A stretch of DNA of 64,000 bases from assembly GCF_009909185.1 (NCBI RefSeq), contig NZ_JAAAMV010000018.1, forward strand, positions 87,181 through 151,180, written 5' to 3'. The notes under the pieces are model-generated. The model was not told where the DNA came from. It saw only the letters and a list, made by a program, of their open reading frames with translations, and did no database searches. Positions 8,100 to 20,713 of this stretch are shown piece by piece. Numbering within the stretch: the first letter of the stretch is position 1; each line of letters starts with the position of its first letter. This stretch comes from Paenibacillus glycinis. GTDB taxonomy: Bacteria > Bacillota > Bacilli > Paenibacillales > Paenibacillaceae. The translations under genes were made by a program, and so were the position numbers.

Positions 8100-9101
8100 T
8101 TACCCGCCGATTTGAGACATGCGGCGCGCCGTCGGTTCGTGCGACTGCGATTCGTCCGCCAGCTTCGCGGCCATCTCGTGATTCCGCGGCTTGATATCCA
8201 GCGCGCGCAAGAACAGCTTTTCCATCTCGGCCGCGCTGCCCAAGGCCGGCTTTACGTTCAGTTCGTCCACCCAGTACAAGCAAGGCTGCAGGTTGCCGTC
8301 GGCCGTCAACCGGAGCCGGTTGCAGCGCGAGCAGAATTGGTCGCTCACGGGGTGAATCAAGCCGAATGTGCCGACGCCGCCTTTGATTCGATAATCGTCG
8401 GAGGGACCGTTGCCGAGCACGTCGCTGATCCGCTCCACGTCCAGCTTGTTCTGCTGCGCGATTTCCAACACCCGCGACAGCGGCAAATAATGCTTCCGCC
8501 AGTTGTCGTCGGCGTGGCCGATCGGCATATATTCGATAAAGCGGACATGCAGCGGCTGCTTGGCCGCCATATCCAGAAATGCGGCGATTTCGTCCTCGTT
8601 GACGCCTTTCAGCAGGACGCAATTCAATTTGATCGGCGCGAAACCGACGCTCGCGGCCGCCTCGATGCCCTGCAGAACGCGCTGCAATTCTCCGCGCCTC
8701 GCGATGAACTTAAACCGCGCGGAGTCGAGCGTATCCAGGCTGATGTTCACCCGCTTAAGCCCCGCGGCCTTTAACTCTTCCGCATGCTCCGCGAGCATAA
8801 CGCCGTTGGTTGTTAACGATATGTCCTGGATGCCCGGGATAGAAGCAAGCTCTCTCACCAGACCGGGCAGTCCCGGCCGTACGAGCGGTTCCCCGCCGGT
8901 TATCCGAAGCTTCGTGATGCCGAGTCTCGCCCCGGTGCGGACGACCTCCGCGATCTGCTCGTAGCCGAGCAAATTTTCGGGCGGCTCGAACTTCATGCCT
9001 TCTTCGGGCATGCAGTACAAACAGCGCAGATTGCAGCGATCAGTCACGGAAATGCGCAAATAATCATGAACGCGTCCGAATCGATCTGTTAGGGCTGACA
9101 T
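8100..9101 (-). CDS. moaA: GTP 3',8-cyclase MoaA
   Basis: MoaA converts GTP to 3',8-cyclo-GTP, the first step of molybdenum cofactor synthesis. The 333-residue protein has the N-terminal radical SAM cluster motif CNLRCLYC (Cys 23, 27, 30), the SAM site RITGGEPLVRPG, and the second cluster motif CSRCNRLRLTADGNLQPC (CxxC-x13-C), which binds GTP. It ends in the conserved QIGG, whose terminal Gly-Gly is needed for activity. The ATG at 9101 is preferred over upstream in-frame starts because GGAGAG lies 8 bases before it. It is divergent from the moaD-moaE fusion gene. Other genes of the pathway (moaC, moeA, mogA) are not in this window. Confidence 0.96.
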   Translation of the reverse strand: MSALTDRFGRVHDYLRISVTDRCNLRCLYCMPEEGMKFEPPENLLGYEQIAEVVRTGARLGITKLRITGGEPLVRPGLPGLVRELASIPGIQDISLTTNGVMLAEHAEELKAAGLKRVNISLDTLDSARFKFIARRGELQRVLQGIEAAASVGFAPIKLNCVLLKGVNEDEIAAFLDMAAKQPLHVRFIEYMPIGHADDNWRKHYLPLSRVLEIAQQNKLDVERISDVLGNGPSDDYRIKGGVGTFGLIHPVSDQFCSRCNRLRLTADGNLQPCLYWVDELNVKPALGSAAEMEKLFLRALDIKPRNHEMAAKLADESQSHEPTARRMSQIGG

Positions 9102-9213
9102 GGCACGCACTCTCCTTTGCGTTGTTCCCGTTTCTGCCTCTAGCATAACATTTTTGAACTCATTATGGTATGCTGTGGGGATCAATAACATATGAAGACG
9201 AGGGGTTATAGAC

Positions 9214-9951
9214 ATGACTGTGACGTGGAATATTCAGCTGTTTGCCGGCCTGTCCGATCGATTCGGCAGTCCTGCCATTCAGCTCGAGCTCCCGCATGAC
9301 GAGCTTACCGTGGCGCGGCTGAAACAAACGCTCGCCGAGCTTTACCCTGCGCATGCCGCGCTCATCGCCATCTCGTTCATGGCCCGCAACCAGGCCTATG
9401 CGGCCGATGGCCAACTGCTGCATGCCGCGGACGAATTGGCCTTGCTCCCGCCCGTATCGGGCGGCGAGGATACAGGGCCTGCCGCCGGGACATCCTCCGC
9501 GCAGGAGGACCGATACCGGGTCACTTCCGATCCGTTGTCCGTCGAGGCCGTGACGGCGCTTGTCATCGTCCCCGATAACGGCGCGACCCTTACTTTCACG
9601 GGTACGACGAGAGAGTGGACGCAGGGACAGCGAACCGTCCGGCTCGAATACGAGGCTTACGTCCCCATGGCCGTCAAAACGCTGGAACAGATCGGGGAAG
9701 AGATCGAGGCGCGCTGGCCCGGAACGAAATGCGCCATTTGGCATCGGACCGGAGTCGTGGATATCGCCGAGGTCAGCGTCGTGATCGCCGTGTCCTCCCC
9801 CCACCGCGATGCTTGCTATGAGGCAAGCCGTTACGCGATCGAGCGGCTGAAACAAATCGTGCCCATCTGGAAACGCGAGATCTGGGAAGACGGTTCCGAA
9901 TGGAAAGGCTCTCAGCTGGGTCCGTGGAATCCGATCGCGCAGGGGCGATAG
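9214..9951 (+). CDS. Fused molybdopterin synthase, MoaD-MoaE
   Basis: The 245-residue protein joins both subunits of molybdopterin synthase. Residues 1-84 form a MoaD ubiquitin-like domain (IQLFAGLSDRFG to LALLPPVSGG) that ends in Gly83-Gly84. A linker of about 15 residues (EDTGPAAGTSS) leads to a MoaE domain (about 100-240) with TFTGTTREWTQG, LEYEAYVPMAVKTL, HRTGVVDIAEVSVVIAVSSPHRD and IVPIWKREIWEDGSEW, the last two carrying the catalytic Lys and conserved Arg/His. Free MoaD must expose its Gly-Gly end to become a thiocarboxylate, so the fusion probably has to be cut; this is known for the mycobacterial MoaX fusion. ATG at 9214 follows GAGGGG. It is divergent from moaA. Confidence 0.92.
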   Translation: MTVTWNIQLFAGLSDRFGSPAIQLELPHDELTVARLKQTLAELYPAHAALIAISFMARNQAYAADGQLLHAADELALLPPVSGGEDTGPAAGTSSAQEDRYRVTSDPLSVEAVTALVIVPDNGATLTFTGTTREWTQGQRTVRLEYEAYVPMAVKTLEQIGEEIEARWPGTKCAIWHRTGVVDIAEVSVVIAVSSPHRDACYEASRYAIERLKQIVPIWKREIWEDGSEWKGSQLGPWNPIAQGR

Positions 9952-10103
9952 CGGCTCGTTAAAGAAACATTAACATGTAAAGCCTTGCATGCCGATAAGG
10001 AATATAGCACTAGTTCCACTATATGCTCTTATTGCCAAATTTACATTTTATTGCTACCATTGACGTACCTATTGCCTATTTCATAGCCGCTTAGAGGTGG
10101 ATC

Positions 10104-11159
10104 ATGCGTATACACGTGACGGAGCTTAAAGCCGGGGACAAGTTAAGCCACGATACATTCAACTCCTATGGACTGCACGTACTCTCCAAGGGCACGGATT
10201 TATTCGCGAGGGAAATATCGAAGCTCTTCCAGCATCAGATCGATTACGTCGACATCGACGCAAGACCATCGGAAGAACCGGCGATACGCACGATCGAATC
10301 CGGGCTGAGCCCGAAATGGCTCCCTACCGTAGAGCCGATCTATCAAGACGCGGTCAGCGGCTGCGAGCAATTGTTCATGGAAGCCTTCCAGAACGGCAAA
10401 ATCGTGGAAGACGACGTCGTGCATACGTTCCAGCCGTTGGTCGACAACTTCAGAATGGAGCGCGACGTCGTCTCCATGCTGCTATTGTTGAATACGAAGG
10501 ACGACTATACGTACCAGCACTCCGTGCAGGTCGGCATGTTGGCTTATTTCCTCGCTTCATGGCTCGATTACAGCGAAGAAGAAGCGGTCAAGATCGGTCA
10601 AGCCGGCTTCCTGCACGACATCGGCAAATGCCAGATCCAGGAAGCCATCTTGAACAAACCGGACAAGCTGTCCACGGACGAGTTCGAGACGATCAAGAAG
10701 CATACGATCTTCGGCCATCGCATCATCACGGATTCGTTCGGCGCTTCGCTCGCGGCTACCGTTGCGCTCGAGCATCATGAGCGGATCGACGGTACCGGTT
10801 ACCCGAATCGCATCGCCGGCTCGGACATGCATCCCGTCTCCAAAATCGTCGCCGTGGCCGACGTGTACAGCGCCATGATCTCATCGCGGGTTTATCAGAA
10901 GAAGCGCGATCTGCTGTTCGTGCTCAAAGAGTTGTACCGAATGAGCTTCTCGGAGCTCGATCCGGAAACGACGCATACCTTCATTCGGCATATGATCCCG
11001 AATTTCATCGGCAAGCAGGTCGAATTGGAAACCGGCGAGACCGGCACGATCATCATGACGCATTCCTCGGAATTTTTCAGGCCCCTGATCCGCGTCGAAG
11101 AGCGTTTTATCGATTTAACGGTCGAGCGCAGCCTGGAAGTAAAGCATGTGTTTATGTAG
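10104..11159 (+). CDS. HD-GYP domain protein (probable cyclic di-GMP phosphodiesterase)
   Basis: The protein has 351 residues and the same layout as the HD-GYP protein at 3930-5045: an N-terminal cap starting MRIHVTELKAGDKLSHD, the HD-GYP domain (about 115-290) with HS at 139-140, FLHDIGKCQ (HD at 171-172) and EHHERIDGTGYPNR (223-236), and a beta-rich C-terminal tail (VELETGETGTIIMT). The metal ligands are intact, so cyclic di-GMP hydrolysis is likely. No membrane or receiver domain is present. The ATG at 10104 follows GAGGTGG. The two proteins are diverged paralogues separated by the molybdopterin genes. The 150 bases upstream hold an imperfect inverted pair (ATATAG and CTATAT near 10003-10024) but no clear promoter. 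Confidence 0.9.
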   Translation: MRIHVTELKAGDKLSHDTFNSYGLHVLSKGTDLFAREISKLFQHQIDYVDIDARPSEEPAIRTIESGLSPKWLPTVEPIYQDAVSGCEQLFMEAFQNGKIVEDDVVHTFQPLVDNFRMERDVVSMLLLLNTKDDYTYQHSVQVGMLAYFLASWLDYSEEEAVKIGQAGFLHDIGKCQIQEAILNKPDKLSTDEFETIKKHTIFGHRIITDSFGASLAATVALEHHERIDGTGYPNRIAGSDMHPVSKIVAVADVYSAMISSRVYQKKRDLLFVLKELYRMSFSELDPETTHTFIRHMIPNFIGKQVELETGETGTIIMTHSSEFFRPLIRVEERFIDLTVERSLEVKHVFM

Positions 11160-11182
11160 TATCCGCCATTATCCGCGTCATG

Positions 11183-11236
11183 AGAAAAGCTCCGATACGC
11201 GGCTTCGCAAGAAGCCGGTCTCGGAGCTTTTCTTTG
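11183..11236. terminator. Bidirectional terminator between HD-GYP and sufB
   Basis: GAAAAGCTCCGA and TCGGAGCTTTTC arms enclose a second small hairpin (GGCTTC/GAAGCC). The A and T runs at both ends let it serve the plus-strand HD-GYP gene and the minus-strand suf operon. Confidence 0.88.
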
Positions 11237-11259
11237 CATCGATTGGCCGCTCGGACGAA

Positions 11260-12657
11260 TTAACCGATCGAGCCTTCCATTTCGAACTTGATCAGACGGT
11301 TCATCTCGACCGCGTACTCCATTGGCAGTTCTTTCGTGAACGGCTCGATGAAGCCCATAACGATCATCTGCGTCGCTTCCGCTTCCGTCAGTCCGCGGCT
11401 CATCAGGTAGAACAACTGGTCCTCGGACACCTTGGATACCGTCGCCTCATGCTCGAGCGTGATGTTGTCGTTCATGATTTCGTTGTACGGAATCGTATCC
11501 GACGTCGATTGGTTATCCAGAATCAGCGTATCGCATTTGATGTTCGCTTTGGAGCCTTCGGAGTTGCGTCCGAACGATGCCAAGCCGCGGTACGTCACTT
11601 TGCCGCCGTGCTTGCTGATCGATTTGGAAACGATCGTCGACGTCGTATCAGGCGCAAGATGCGTCATTTTGGCGCCTGCGTCCTGATGCTGGCCTTTGCC
11701 GGCTACGGCGATGGAAAGCACCATGCCTTTCGCGCCGCGGCCTTTCAGAACGACAGCCGGGTACTTCATCGTCAGCTTGGAGCCGATGTTGCCGTCGACC
11801 CATTCCATCGTCGCGTTCTCTTCCGCAACCGCGCGTTTGGTCACGAGGTTGTAGATGTTCGGCGCCCAGTTCTGGATCGTCGTATAGCGGCAGCGGGCGT
11901 TCTTGAGCACGAGGATCTCGACGACCGCGCTGTGCAGCGAGTTCGTGCTGTAGATCGGAGCCGTGCAGCCTTCGACGTAGTGCACGAAGCTGTCTTCGTC
12001 GGCCACGATCAGCGTACGCTCGAATTGGCCCATGTTTTCGGAATTGATCCGGAAGTACGCCTGCAGCGGAATTTCGCACTTGACGCCTTTCGGCACGTAG
12101 ATGAAGCTGCCGCCGGACCATACCGCGCTGTTAAGCGCAGCGAACTTATTGTCGGCCGGAGGGATGATCGTACCGAAGTACTGCTTGAAGATCTCCGGGT
12201 ATTCGCGAAGCGCGGTATCGGTATCGGTGAAAATCACGCCCTGCTTCTCCAGGTCTTCCTGCATGCTGTGGTAAACGACCTCGGATTCGTACTGCGCGGA
12301 TACGCCGGCGAGGAACTTCTGCTCCGCCTCCGGAATGCCCAGCTTGTCGAACGTTTCCTTGATCTCCGTCGGAACCTCTTCCCACGTCTTGCCTTGCTTC
12401 TCGGACGGACGGACGTAGTACTGGATATCGTCGAAATCCAGGTCGTCCATGTTGCCGCCCCACTTCGGCATCGGCATTTTGTTGAATTGCTCGAGCGCCT
12501 TCAGACGGAACTCCAGCATCCATTCGGGCTCGCCCTTGATCTCCGAAATCGTGCGGACGACTTCCGGCGTCAACCCTTTACCGGATTGGAAAATCGCCTT
12601 ATGCTCGTCGCGAAAGCCATACTTGTACTCTTCCAAATCGGGCATTTGCTTCGCCAT
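11260..12657 (-). CDS. sufB: Fe-S cluster scaffold subunit SufB
   Basis: SufB is the scaffold on which the SufBCD complex builds Fe-S clusters. The 465-residue protein begins [15 protein letters not shown] and has the beta-helix core with the typical [29 protein letters not shown] (conserved Cys), [18 protein letters not shown] and the C-terminal [23 protein letters not shown]. The conserved Cys in NIKCD is the equivalent of the residue that receives persulfide sulfur. Start: ATG after AGGAGG. It is the last gene of the sufCDSUB operon, 51 bases after sufU, and is followed by a strong terminator. The length is normal for Bacillota SufB. Confidence 0.97.
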   Translation of the reverse strand: MAKQMPDLEEYKYGFRDEHKAIFQSGKGLTPEVVRTISEIKGEPEWMLEFRLKALEQFNKMPMPKWGGNMDDLDFDDIQYYVRPSEKQGKTWEEVPTEIKETFDKLGIPEAEQKFLAGVSAQYESEVVYHSMQEDLEKQGVIFTDTDTALREYPEIFKQYFGTIIPPADNKFAALNSAVWSGGSFIYVPKGVKCEIPLQAYFRINSENMGQFERTLIVADEDSFVHYVEGCTAPIYSTNSLHSAVVEILVLKNARCRYTTIQNWAPNIYNLVTKRAVAEENATMEWVDGNIGSKLTMKYPAVVLKGRGAKGMVLSIAVAGKGQHQDAGAKMTHLAPDTTSTIVSKSISKHGGKVTYRGLASFGRNSEGSKANIKCDTLILDNQSTSDTIPYNEIMNDNITLEHEATVSKVSEDQLFYLMSRGLTEAEATQMIVMGFIEPFTKELPMEYAVEMNRLIKFEMEGSIG

Positions 12658-12708
12658 TGTGATTGCCTCCTTCTTCTTGCTTCTATGCTTCGCGCAGGAG
12701 CGCGTTCG

Positions 12709-15654
<2,946 letters not shown>

Positions 15655-15674
15655 TTCACTTGCTCCTCCTCCGA

Positions 15675-16454
<780 letters not shown>

Positions 16455-16526
16455 GGTATACTGCTCCCTCCGAAAAGTCGCGTTGTTTCATATTGAAACA
16501 ATTCCTCTTTAGTAATTACTCTAAAT

Positions 16527-16574
16527 TGATTCTCACTGATTCTCAATTATATCTTAGTATAACTTCTGCCATAA
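16527..16574 (-). promoter_or_regulatory. suf operon promoter with direct-repeat operator candidate
   Basis: On the minus strand TTATGG (16574-16569) and TATAAT (16551-16546) are 17 bases apart. Immediately downstream of the -10, over the expected start of transcription, lies the direct repeat TGAGAATCA-G-TGAGAATCA (16545-16527) with a 10-bp period. The repeat has some likeness to Fur-type boxes. Its place over the start site fits a repressor; the regulator is not identified. Confidence 0.6.
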
Positions 16575-16613
16575 AGCAATCGGCCCTAGTCCCCGCATGG
16601 GGTTCAGGCCCGT

Positions 16614-17201
16614 CTACCGGGTTAGCGCGGCGCGAATCTCCGCCGTCCTCCGCTCGAATTCCTCGTCGCTCAGAACCGGATGCGCGACAGCATCCGCCGC
16701 GAACGGCTCCAAGTTCACCCAGGATTTGCAGCCCGTGTATGCTTCTTGCATCGGAAGCCGCACAGGCCGGTCTAATAAGTAGACGCGCAGCAGCAGCAGA
16801 TGAAGCGGCTGCTTCCTTTTCCATTTTAGACGCTCTTCGGTAAATGTATCCGTCCAGATGTGATAATCCGCGAGCAGATCCACGGTCGCTTGATCGTGAA
16901 TCTCGATATCGTCCGCCGCTTCGGCGTAAGCGGCGATCTCCACGGTCGACGATCCCGGCGTCCACGCGTCCAAGACGGCTTGCAGATCGTCCCTGTACGC
17001 TTCCTTCAGCAGCTCCGGCCGTTGATGCTCGTATGCCGGAAGGAGGAAGAAGCGCGGCGACTTCAGCTGAAAATCCTTCGTTTCCTCGGCGATACCTCCT
17101 TTGCGGAGCACCATGATCTGCTTGCCTTCTGCAAGGGCTTTGACCGCCACGGCCCATTCCTTCAGCGCGATTTTTTGATCCATTTCGTTATCGCTGCCCA
17201 T
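16614..17201 (-). CDS. DUF1802 family protein
   Basis: The 195-residue protein matches DUF1802 in its opening block ALKEWAVAVKALAEGKQIMVLRKGGIAEE (about 9-37, quoted here only in part by its core LKEWAVAVKAL and LRKGGI), followed by FFLLPAYEHQRPELLKE and a middle part WTDTFTEERLKWK. The family has no proven function. The start is uncertain: an extended -10 (TGTTATAAT) at 17237-17245 would begin transcription close to the first ATG (17228), which has no ribosome site, so I prefer the ATG at 17201 preceded by GAGGT; another ATG lies at 17183. It is divergent from mtnK. No membrane or signal segment is seen. Confidence 0.75.
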   Translation of the reverse strand: MGSDNEMDQKIALKEWAVAVKALAEGKQIMVLRKGGIAEETKDFQLKSPRFFLLPAYEHQRPELLKEAYRDDLQAVLDAWTPGSSTVEIAAYAEAADDIEIHDQATVDLLADYHIWTDTFTEERLKWKRKQPLHLLLLRVYLLDRPVRLPMQEAYTGCKSWVNLEPFAADAVAHPVLSDEEFERRTAEIRAALTR

Positions 17202-17255
17202 GTTCGTTTCAACCTCGCTTCGATCCATTTAGAATCATTATAACAAACCGAGGTA

Positions 17256-17284
17256 TTCCAACGCGAAATAATTTTCGCTATACT
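17256..17284 (+). promoter_or_regulatory. mtnKA promoter with palindrome in the spacer
   Basis: TTCCAA (17256-17261) and TATACT (17279-17284) are 17 bases apart. The spacer holds GCGAAATAATTTTCGC (17263-17278), an inverted pair of GCGAAA arms around TAAT. The leader of about 70 bases has no S-box (SAM riboswitch) motifs, so control at the promoter is possible. Confidence 0.5.
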
Positions 17285-17358
17285 ATACTTATTTGGGGTC
17301 GAAGCGTACGCACGGCTGGCCCGAACTTCAACTATAACGATTCGGAGGTGGACTATTC

Positions 17359-18579
17359 TTGTCTGCTTATCATCCTTTAGACGTAACGGAGGCCATTGCC
17401 ATCGCCCGCGGCCTGGACGGCGTATTTCAACCGGACGCGCAGCTTACCTGCCGCGAGATCGGAGACGGCAACCTGAACCTGGTCTTTCATATCGCGGATC
17501 CCGCCGCGGGACGCAGCATCATCCTGAAACAAGCGCTCCCTTACGCGAAGGTCGTCGGCGAATCCTGGCCGCTCACGCTCGACCGCGCGCGCATCGAAAG
17601 CGAAGCGCTCCGCCTGGAAGGCAAGCTTGCGCCGGGCCTCGTTCCGGCGGTGTATTTCTACGATCAGGAGCTTGCGCTTACGGGCATGGAGGACTTGAGC
17701 GATCATATCATCATGCGTCAAGGCCTGATGAACGGCTCCCGCTACCCGCTCTTCGCCGGGCATATCTCGACCTTCCTCGCGCAAACGCTGTTCTTCACGA
17801 GCGACCTCGGGCATAACCAACAGGAGAAGAAACTGCTGTCCCGCAGCTTCACGAATCCCGAGCTATGCAAGATCACGGAGGATCTCATCTTCGACGATCC
17901 GTACCGCGACGCCGAATCGAACAGCTTCGAAGAAACGATTCGCGACGAAGCGCTGGCGCTGTGGAGCGACGGCGAGCTTCATCTGGAAGTCGCGATCCTT
18001 CGCGAGAAGTTCCTGACGCACGCGCAGGCGCTGCTCCACGGCGATCTGCATACGGGCAGCATCTTCATCACGCCGGAATCGACCAAGGTCATCGATCCGG
18101 AATTCGCGTACTTCGGTCCGATGGGCTTCGATATCGGCGCCGTGCTCGGGAACCTGCTCCTGAACTACGCATCGCGCGAAGGCAGGGACGGATCCGATGC
18201 CGAACGCGAAGATTACCGCGCTTATCTGCTCGATACCGTCACCGACGTCTGGGCGCAGTTCGAGGCCAAATTCCTGGCATTGTGGAACGAGCATGGGGTA
18301 GATCGGCTGGCAAATGCCGCGCCGGGCTATAAAGAGCACTACATGCAGCGCGTTCTGCAGGACACGATCGGCTTCGCCGGCTGCAAAATGGTCCGGCGCA
18401 TCGTCGGCCTGGCGCATGTCGCGGACATCGACAAGCTCGCAGACGCTGCCGCTCGCGAGCGCGCGCAGCGCCTGGCCCTGCGCATCGGCAAATCGCTCAT
18501 CAAGCTGAACCGCGGCGCCGTTTCCATCAACCAGCTCGTCGATACCGTTCTTGCGGCTTCGGCAGCGGTCAAGGCATAA
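17359..18579 (+). CDS. mtnK: 5-methylthioribose kinase MtnK
   Basis: MtnK phosphorylates 5-methylthioribose in the methionine salvage pathway. The 406-residue protein has the kinase fold of the aminoglycoside-phosphotransferase type: the N-lobe with EIGDGNLNLVFHI and the ATP lysine in IILKQALPY, the catalytic loop HGDLHTGSIF (about 227-236) and the metal-binding DPEFAYFGPMGFDIG (about 245-259). The start is a TTG at 17359 with GGAGGTGG 8 bases upstream; no ATG is available nearby. mtnA follows 18 bases later. Unlike B. subtilis mtnK, no S-box leader is visible. Confidence 0.95.
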   Translation: MSAYHPLDVTEAIAIARGLDGVFQPDAQLTCREIGDGNLNLVFHIADPAAGRSIILKQALPYAKVVGESWPLTLDRARIESEALRLEGKLAPGLVPAVYFYDQELALTGMEDLSDHIIMRQGLMNGSRYPLFAGHISTFLAQTLFFTSDLGHNQQEKKLLSRSFTNPELCKITEDLIFDDPYRDAESNSFEETIRDEALALWSDGELHLEVAILREKFLTHAQALLHGDLHTGSIFITPESTKVIDPEFAYFGPMGFDIGAVLGNLLLNYASREGRDGSDAEREDYRAYLLDTVTDVWAQFEAKFLALWNEHGVDRLANAAPGYKEHYMQRVLQDTIGFAGCKMVRRIVGLAHVADIDKLADAAARERAQRLALRIGKSLIKLNRGAVSINQLVDTVLAASAAVKA

Positions 18580-18597
18580 AGAAAGGAGTACGACATC

Positions 18598-19662
18598 ATG
18601 GAATCTACCGCTTATCAAGGCTTGCAATCCGTCATCTGGTCAGGCTCGCATCTGGATCTGCTCGACCAGCGTCTGCTGCCGGAAGAGATCGTCTACCTGT
18701 CGCTCGTCTCCGCGCAGGATGTCTGGGAGGCGATTCGCCACCTTAAAGTCCGCGGGGCGCCGGCCATCGGCATCGCCGCCGCTTACGGCGTCGTGCTGGG
18801 CAGCCGAGACGCAGCCGGCGAGAAGTCGGCGTGGCTCCAAGCGGCGCGCGACGCGGCCGCCCATCTCGCGACATCGCGGCCGACCGCCGTCAATCTGTTC
18901 TGGGCGCTCGACCGGATGACGGCCCGCGCGGAGACGCTCGCCGCATCCGATCTTGACCTGGCGGGCAGCAAGGAAGCGCTGCTCCAAGAAGCGATCGCCA
19001 TTCAAAGCGAAGACGAAGCGACGAACCGCCTCATCGGCGAGCATGCGCTGACGCTCTTCCAGGACGGCATGGGCGTGCTGACGCACTGCAACGCGGGCGG
19101 ACTGGCAACGGCGAAATACGGCACGGCGCTCGCGCCGTTCTATCTCGCGCTGGAACAAGGGATCAGTCTCCGCGTATTCGCCGACGAGACCCGTCCCGTC
19201 CTGCAAGGCGCGCGGTTGACCGCGTTCGAGCTGCAGCAGGCCGGCGTCGACGTGACGCTCATCTGCGACAACATGGCCGGGATGGTCATGAGCAAAGGCT
19301 GGATCGACGCCGTCATCGTCGGAACGGACCGCGTCGCGGCCAACGGCGACGTCGCGAACAAGATCGGCACGTACAGCGTCGCCGTGCTCGCCAAAGCGCA
19401 TAACATCCCGTTCTACGTGGCTTGTCCCTTGTCGACGATCGACTTGAACACGCCGTCCGGCGCCGAGATTCCGATCGAGGAGCGCAGCCCGGAGGAGATT
19501 ACGGAAGGCTTCGGCAAGCGCACGGCACCGGCAGGCGTAAAGGTGTACAACCCCGCCTTCGACGTGACGCCGAACGAATACGTGACCGCGATCATTACGG
19601 AGAAAGGCATCATTCGCCCTCCGTTCGACGTAAATCTCAAAGCGCTGTTCGCCGATTTATAA
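18598..19662 (+). CDS. mtnA: S-methyl-5-thioribose-1-phosphate isomerase MtnA
   Basis: MtnA isomerises methylthioribose-1-phosphate to the ribulose form, the step after MtnK. The 354-residue protein shows the family motifs [14 protein letters not shown] (about 50-63), [19 protein letters not shown] with the catalytic Cys (about 163), [37 protein letters not shown] with the catalytic Asp, and the closing [20 protein letters not shown]. It starts with ATG after AAAGGAG, 18 bases after mtnK, and ends in front of a clear terminator, so mtnKA is a two-gene operon. The later salvage genes (mtnB, mtnW, mtnX, mtnD) are not in the window. Confidence 0.96.
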   Translation: MESTAYQGLQSVIWSGSHLDLLDQRLLPEEIVYLSLVSAQDVWEAIRHLKVRGAPAIGIAAAYGVVLGSRDAAGEKSAWLQAARDAAAHLATSRPTAVNLFWALDRMTARAETLAASDLDLAGSKEALLQEAIAIQSEDEATNRLIGEHALTLFQDGMGVLTHCNAGGLATAKYGTALAPFYLALEQGISLRVFADETRPVLQGARLTAFELQQAGVDVTLICDNMAGMVMSKGWIDAVIVGTDRVAANGDVANKIGTYSVAVLAKAHNIPFYVACPLSTIDLNTPSGAEIPIEERSPEEITEGFGKRTAPAGVKVYNPAFDVTPNEYVTAIITEKGIIRPPFDVNLKALFADL

Positions 19663-19686
19663 ACGGCGTGCAGCACCCGCACGAAC

Positions 19687-19728
19687 AAGGCAGCCCGCGC
19701 ATGAATCCCTGCGCCGTGCTGCCTTTTC
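19687..19728 (+). terminator. Terminator after mtnKA
   Basis: AAGGCAGC and GCTGCC arms with a GC-rich inner part (GCGC...GCGC) and a TTTT tail follow mtnA by 25 bases. Confidence 0.75.
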
Positions 19729-19792
19729 GCTTTCCGGCCCGATTGAACGCCGTTTGATCGATTTGCGTCCGGATCGACTTAATTCCCGACCG

Positions 19793-20527
19793 TCACCAAA
19801 ACTTCCAGGACGGTTTCTTGCCTACGTTGGCGCGGGTCTCGTGGATGAGCTGGCTGACCCCGCCTTGCTCGAGTTTCTCGATGAGCGCGTCGAAGCCGCG
19901 ATCCAACTTAACCTGCATTTCTTCTTCGTACAACGGCACGATGGCGTAGAAACGGATCAAACGTTCCTCGTCCATCCGCAGCGTCTGGAACTCCGAAGCC
20001 GCATCGAGCGGCGGAAGCAGCACGAATCCGTTTTGCTTCGTTCGGGCGGACAGCCGCTTCGCGGGGTTCCCGTTCGGCATCGTATGGGAGATCGCGAGCC
20101 AACTGCCGTATTCATGAGGAAACCTCGCCAGCTTCTTCAGCCAGAAGACCGGCCAATAATGGTCCATGTTCTGAAAGGCCTCCTGCGAAATAGGCCAAGA
20201 CGCCGGCAGGAACACCATCAACTCCGCGTACCGATAATCCGGCAATGGTTCCGGCGCATTCATCGGCTTGTAGCTCATGCCCGTCGTGAACAACGTGTGA
20301 TAGTTCCGTCCCGGCGACGGTTTGATCCAGTGCACGTCCACATGCACGAGATCGGAAATGATCTCGTGAAACACGGCCTCCACCTCGCCGTAGTGACTTT
20401 CCACGTGCGACTGGATTTTCTCCATCCAGCCTTCTTCGCCGAAGTCCGGCGCTTCCCACTCCCGTTCCCGCAGCTCGTACTTGTAGACCGGTTGGCCCGA
20501 GGCCGTGTATTCCGTTGGCTTTACCAT
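19793..20527 (-). CDS. Suppressor-of-fused (SUFU) domain protein
   Basis: The 244-residue protein resembles the bacterial SUFU family in the blocks HVDVHWIKPSPGRNYHTLFTTGMS (core VDVHWIKPSPGRNYHTLFTT), ELMVFLPASWPIS, YWPVFWLKKLARFPHEYGSWL and FYAIVPLYEEEM. Bacterial SUFU proteins often act as immunity or housekeeping proteins, but this single gene has no toxin partner beside it. The ATG at 20527 follows GGGGGAA; the frame is open for another 60 codons upstream, through a terminator, so the longer version is not credible. It has no signal peptide or membrane segment. Function is unknown. Confidence 0.75.
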   Translation of the reverse strand: MVKPTEYTASGQPVYKYELREREWEAPDFGEEGWMEKIQSHVESHYGEVEAVFHEIISDLVHVDVHWIKPSPGRNYHTLFTTGMSYKPMNAPEPLPDYRYAELMVFLPASWPISQEAFQNMDHYWPVFWLKKLARFPHEYGSWLAISHTMPNGNPAKRLSARTKQNGFVLLPPLDAASEFQTLRMDEERLIRFYAIVPLYEEEMQVKLDRGFDALIEKLEQGGVSQLIHETRANVGKKPSWKFW

Positions 20528-20625
20528 ATGTATTCCCCCGCTTTCCAGGCTGGCCGATGCGAGCCTAATCGAACAATTTGACAGAACCTGTCGAATCTCC
20601 TTGTTCGTCCCAAGTAAAATCCTGA

Positions 20626-20699
20626 CAAAAAAAACCCCTCCAGCGCTGCCGCACCGAACGTCCGGAAAAGAACGTCGCGGCCGACCGTTGCAGGAGGGC
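20626..20699 (-). terminator. Terminator after yunC
   Basis: On the minus strand CCCTCC and GGAGGG close a long hairpin that ends in TTTTTTTT, 15 bases after yunC. Confidence 0.8.
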
Positions 20700-20713
20700 T
20701 CGAACATCGCTAT

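Noticed and set aside
17285..17358. SAM riboswitch before mtnK
   Set aside because: The leader is too short and lacks the conserved S-box core and K-turn motifs.
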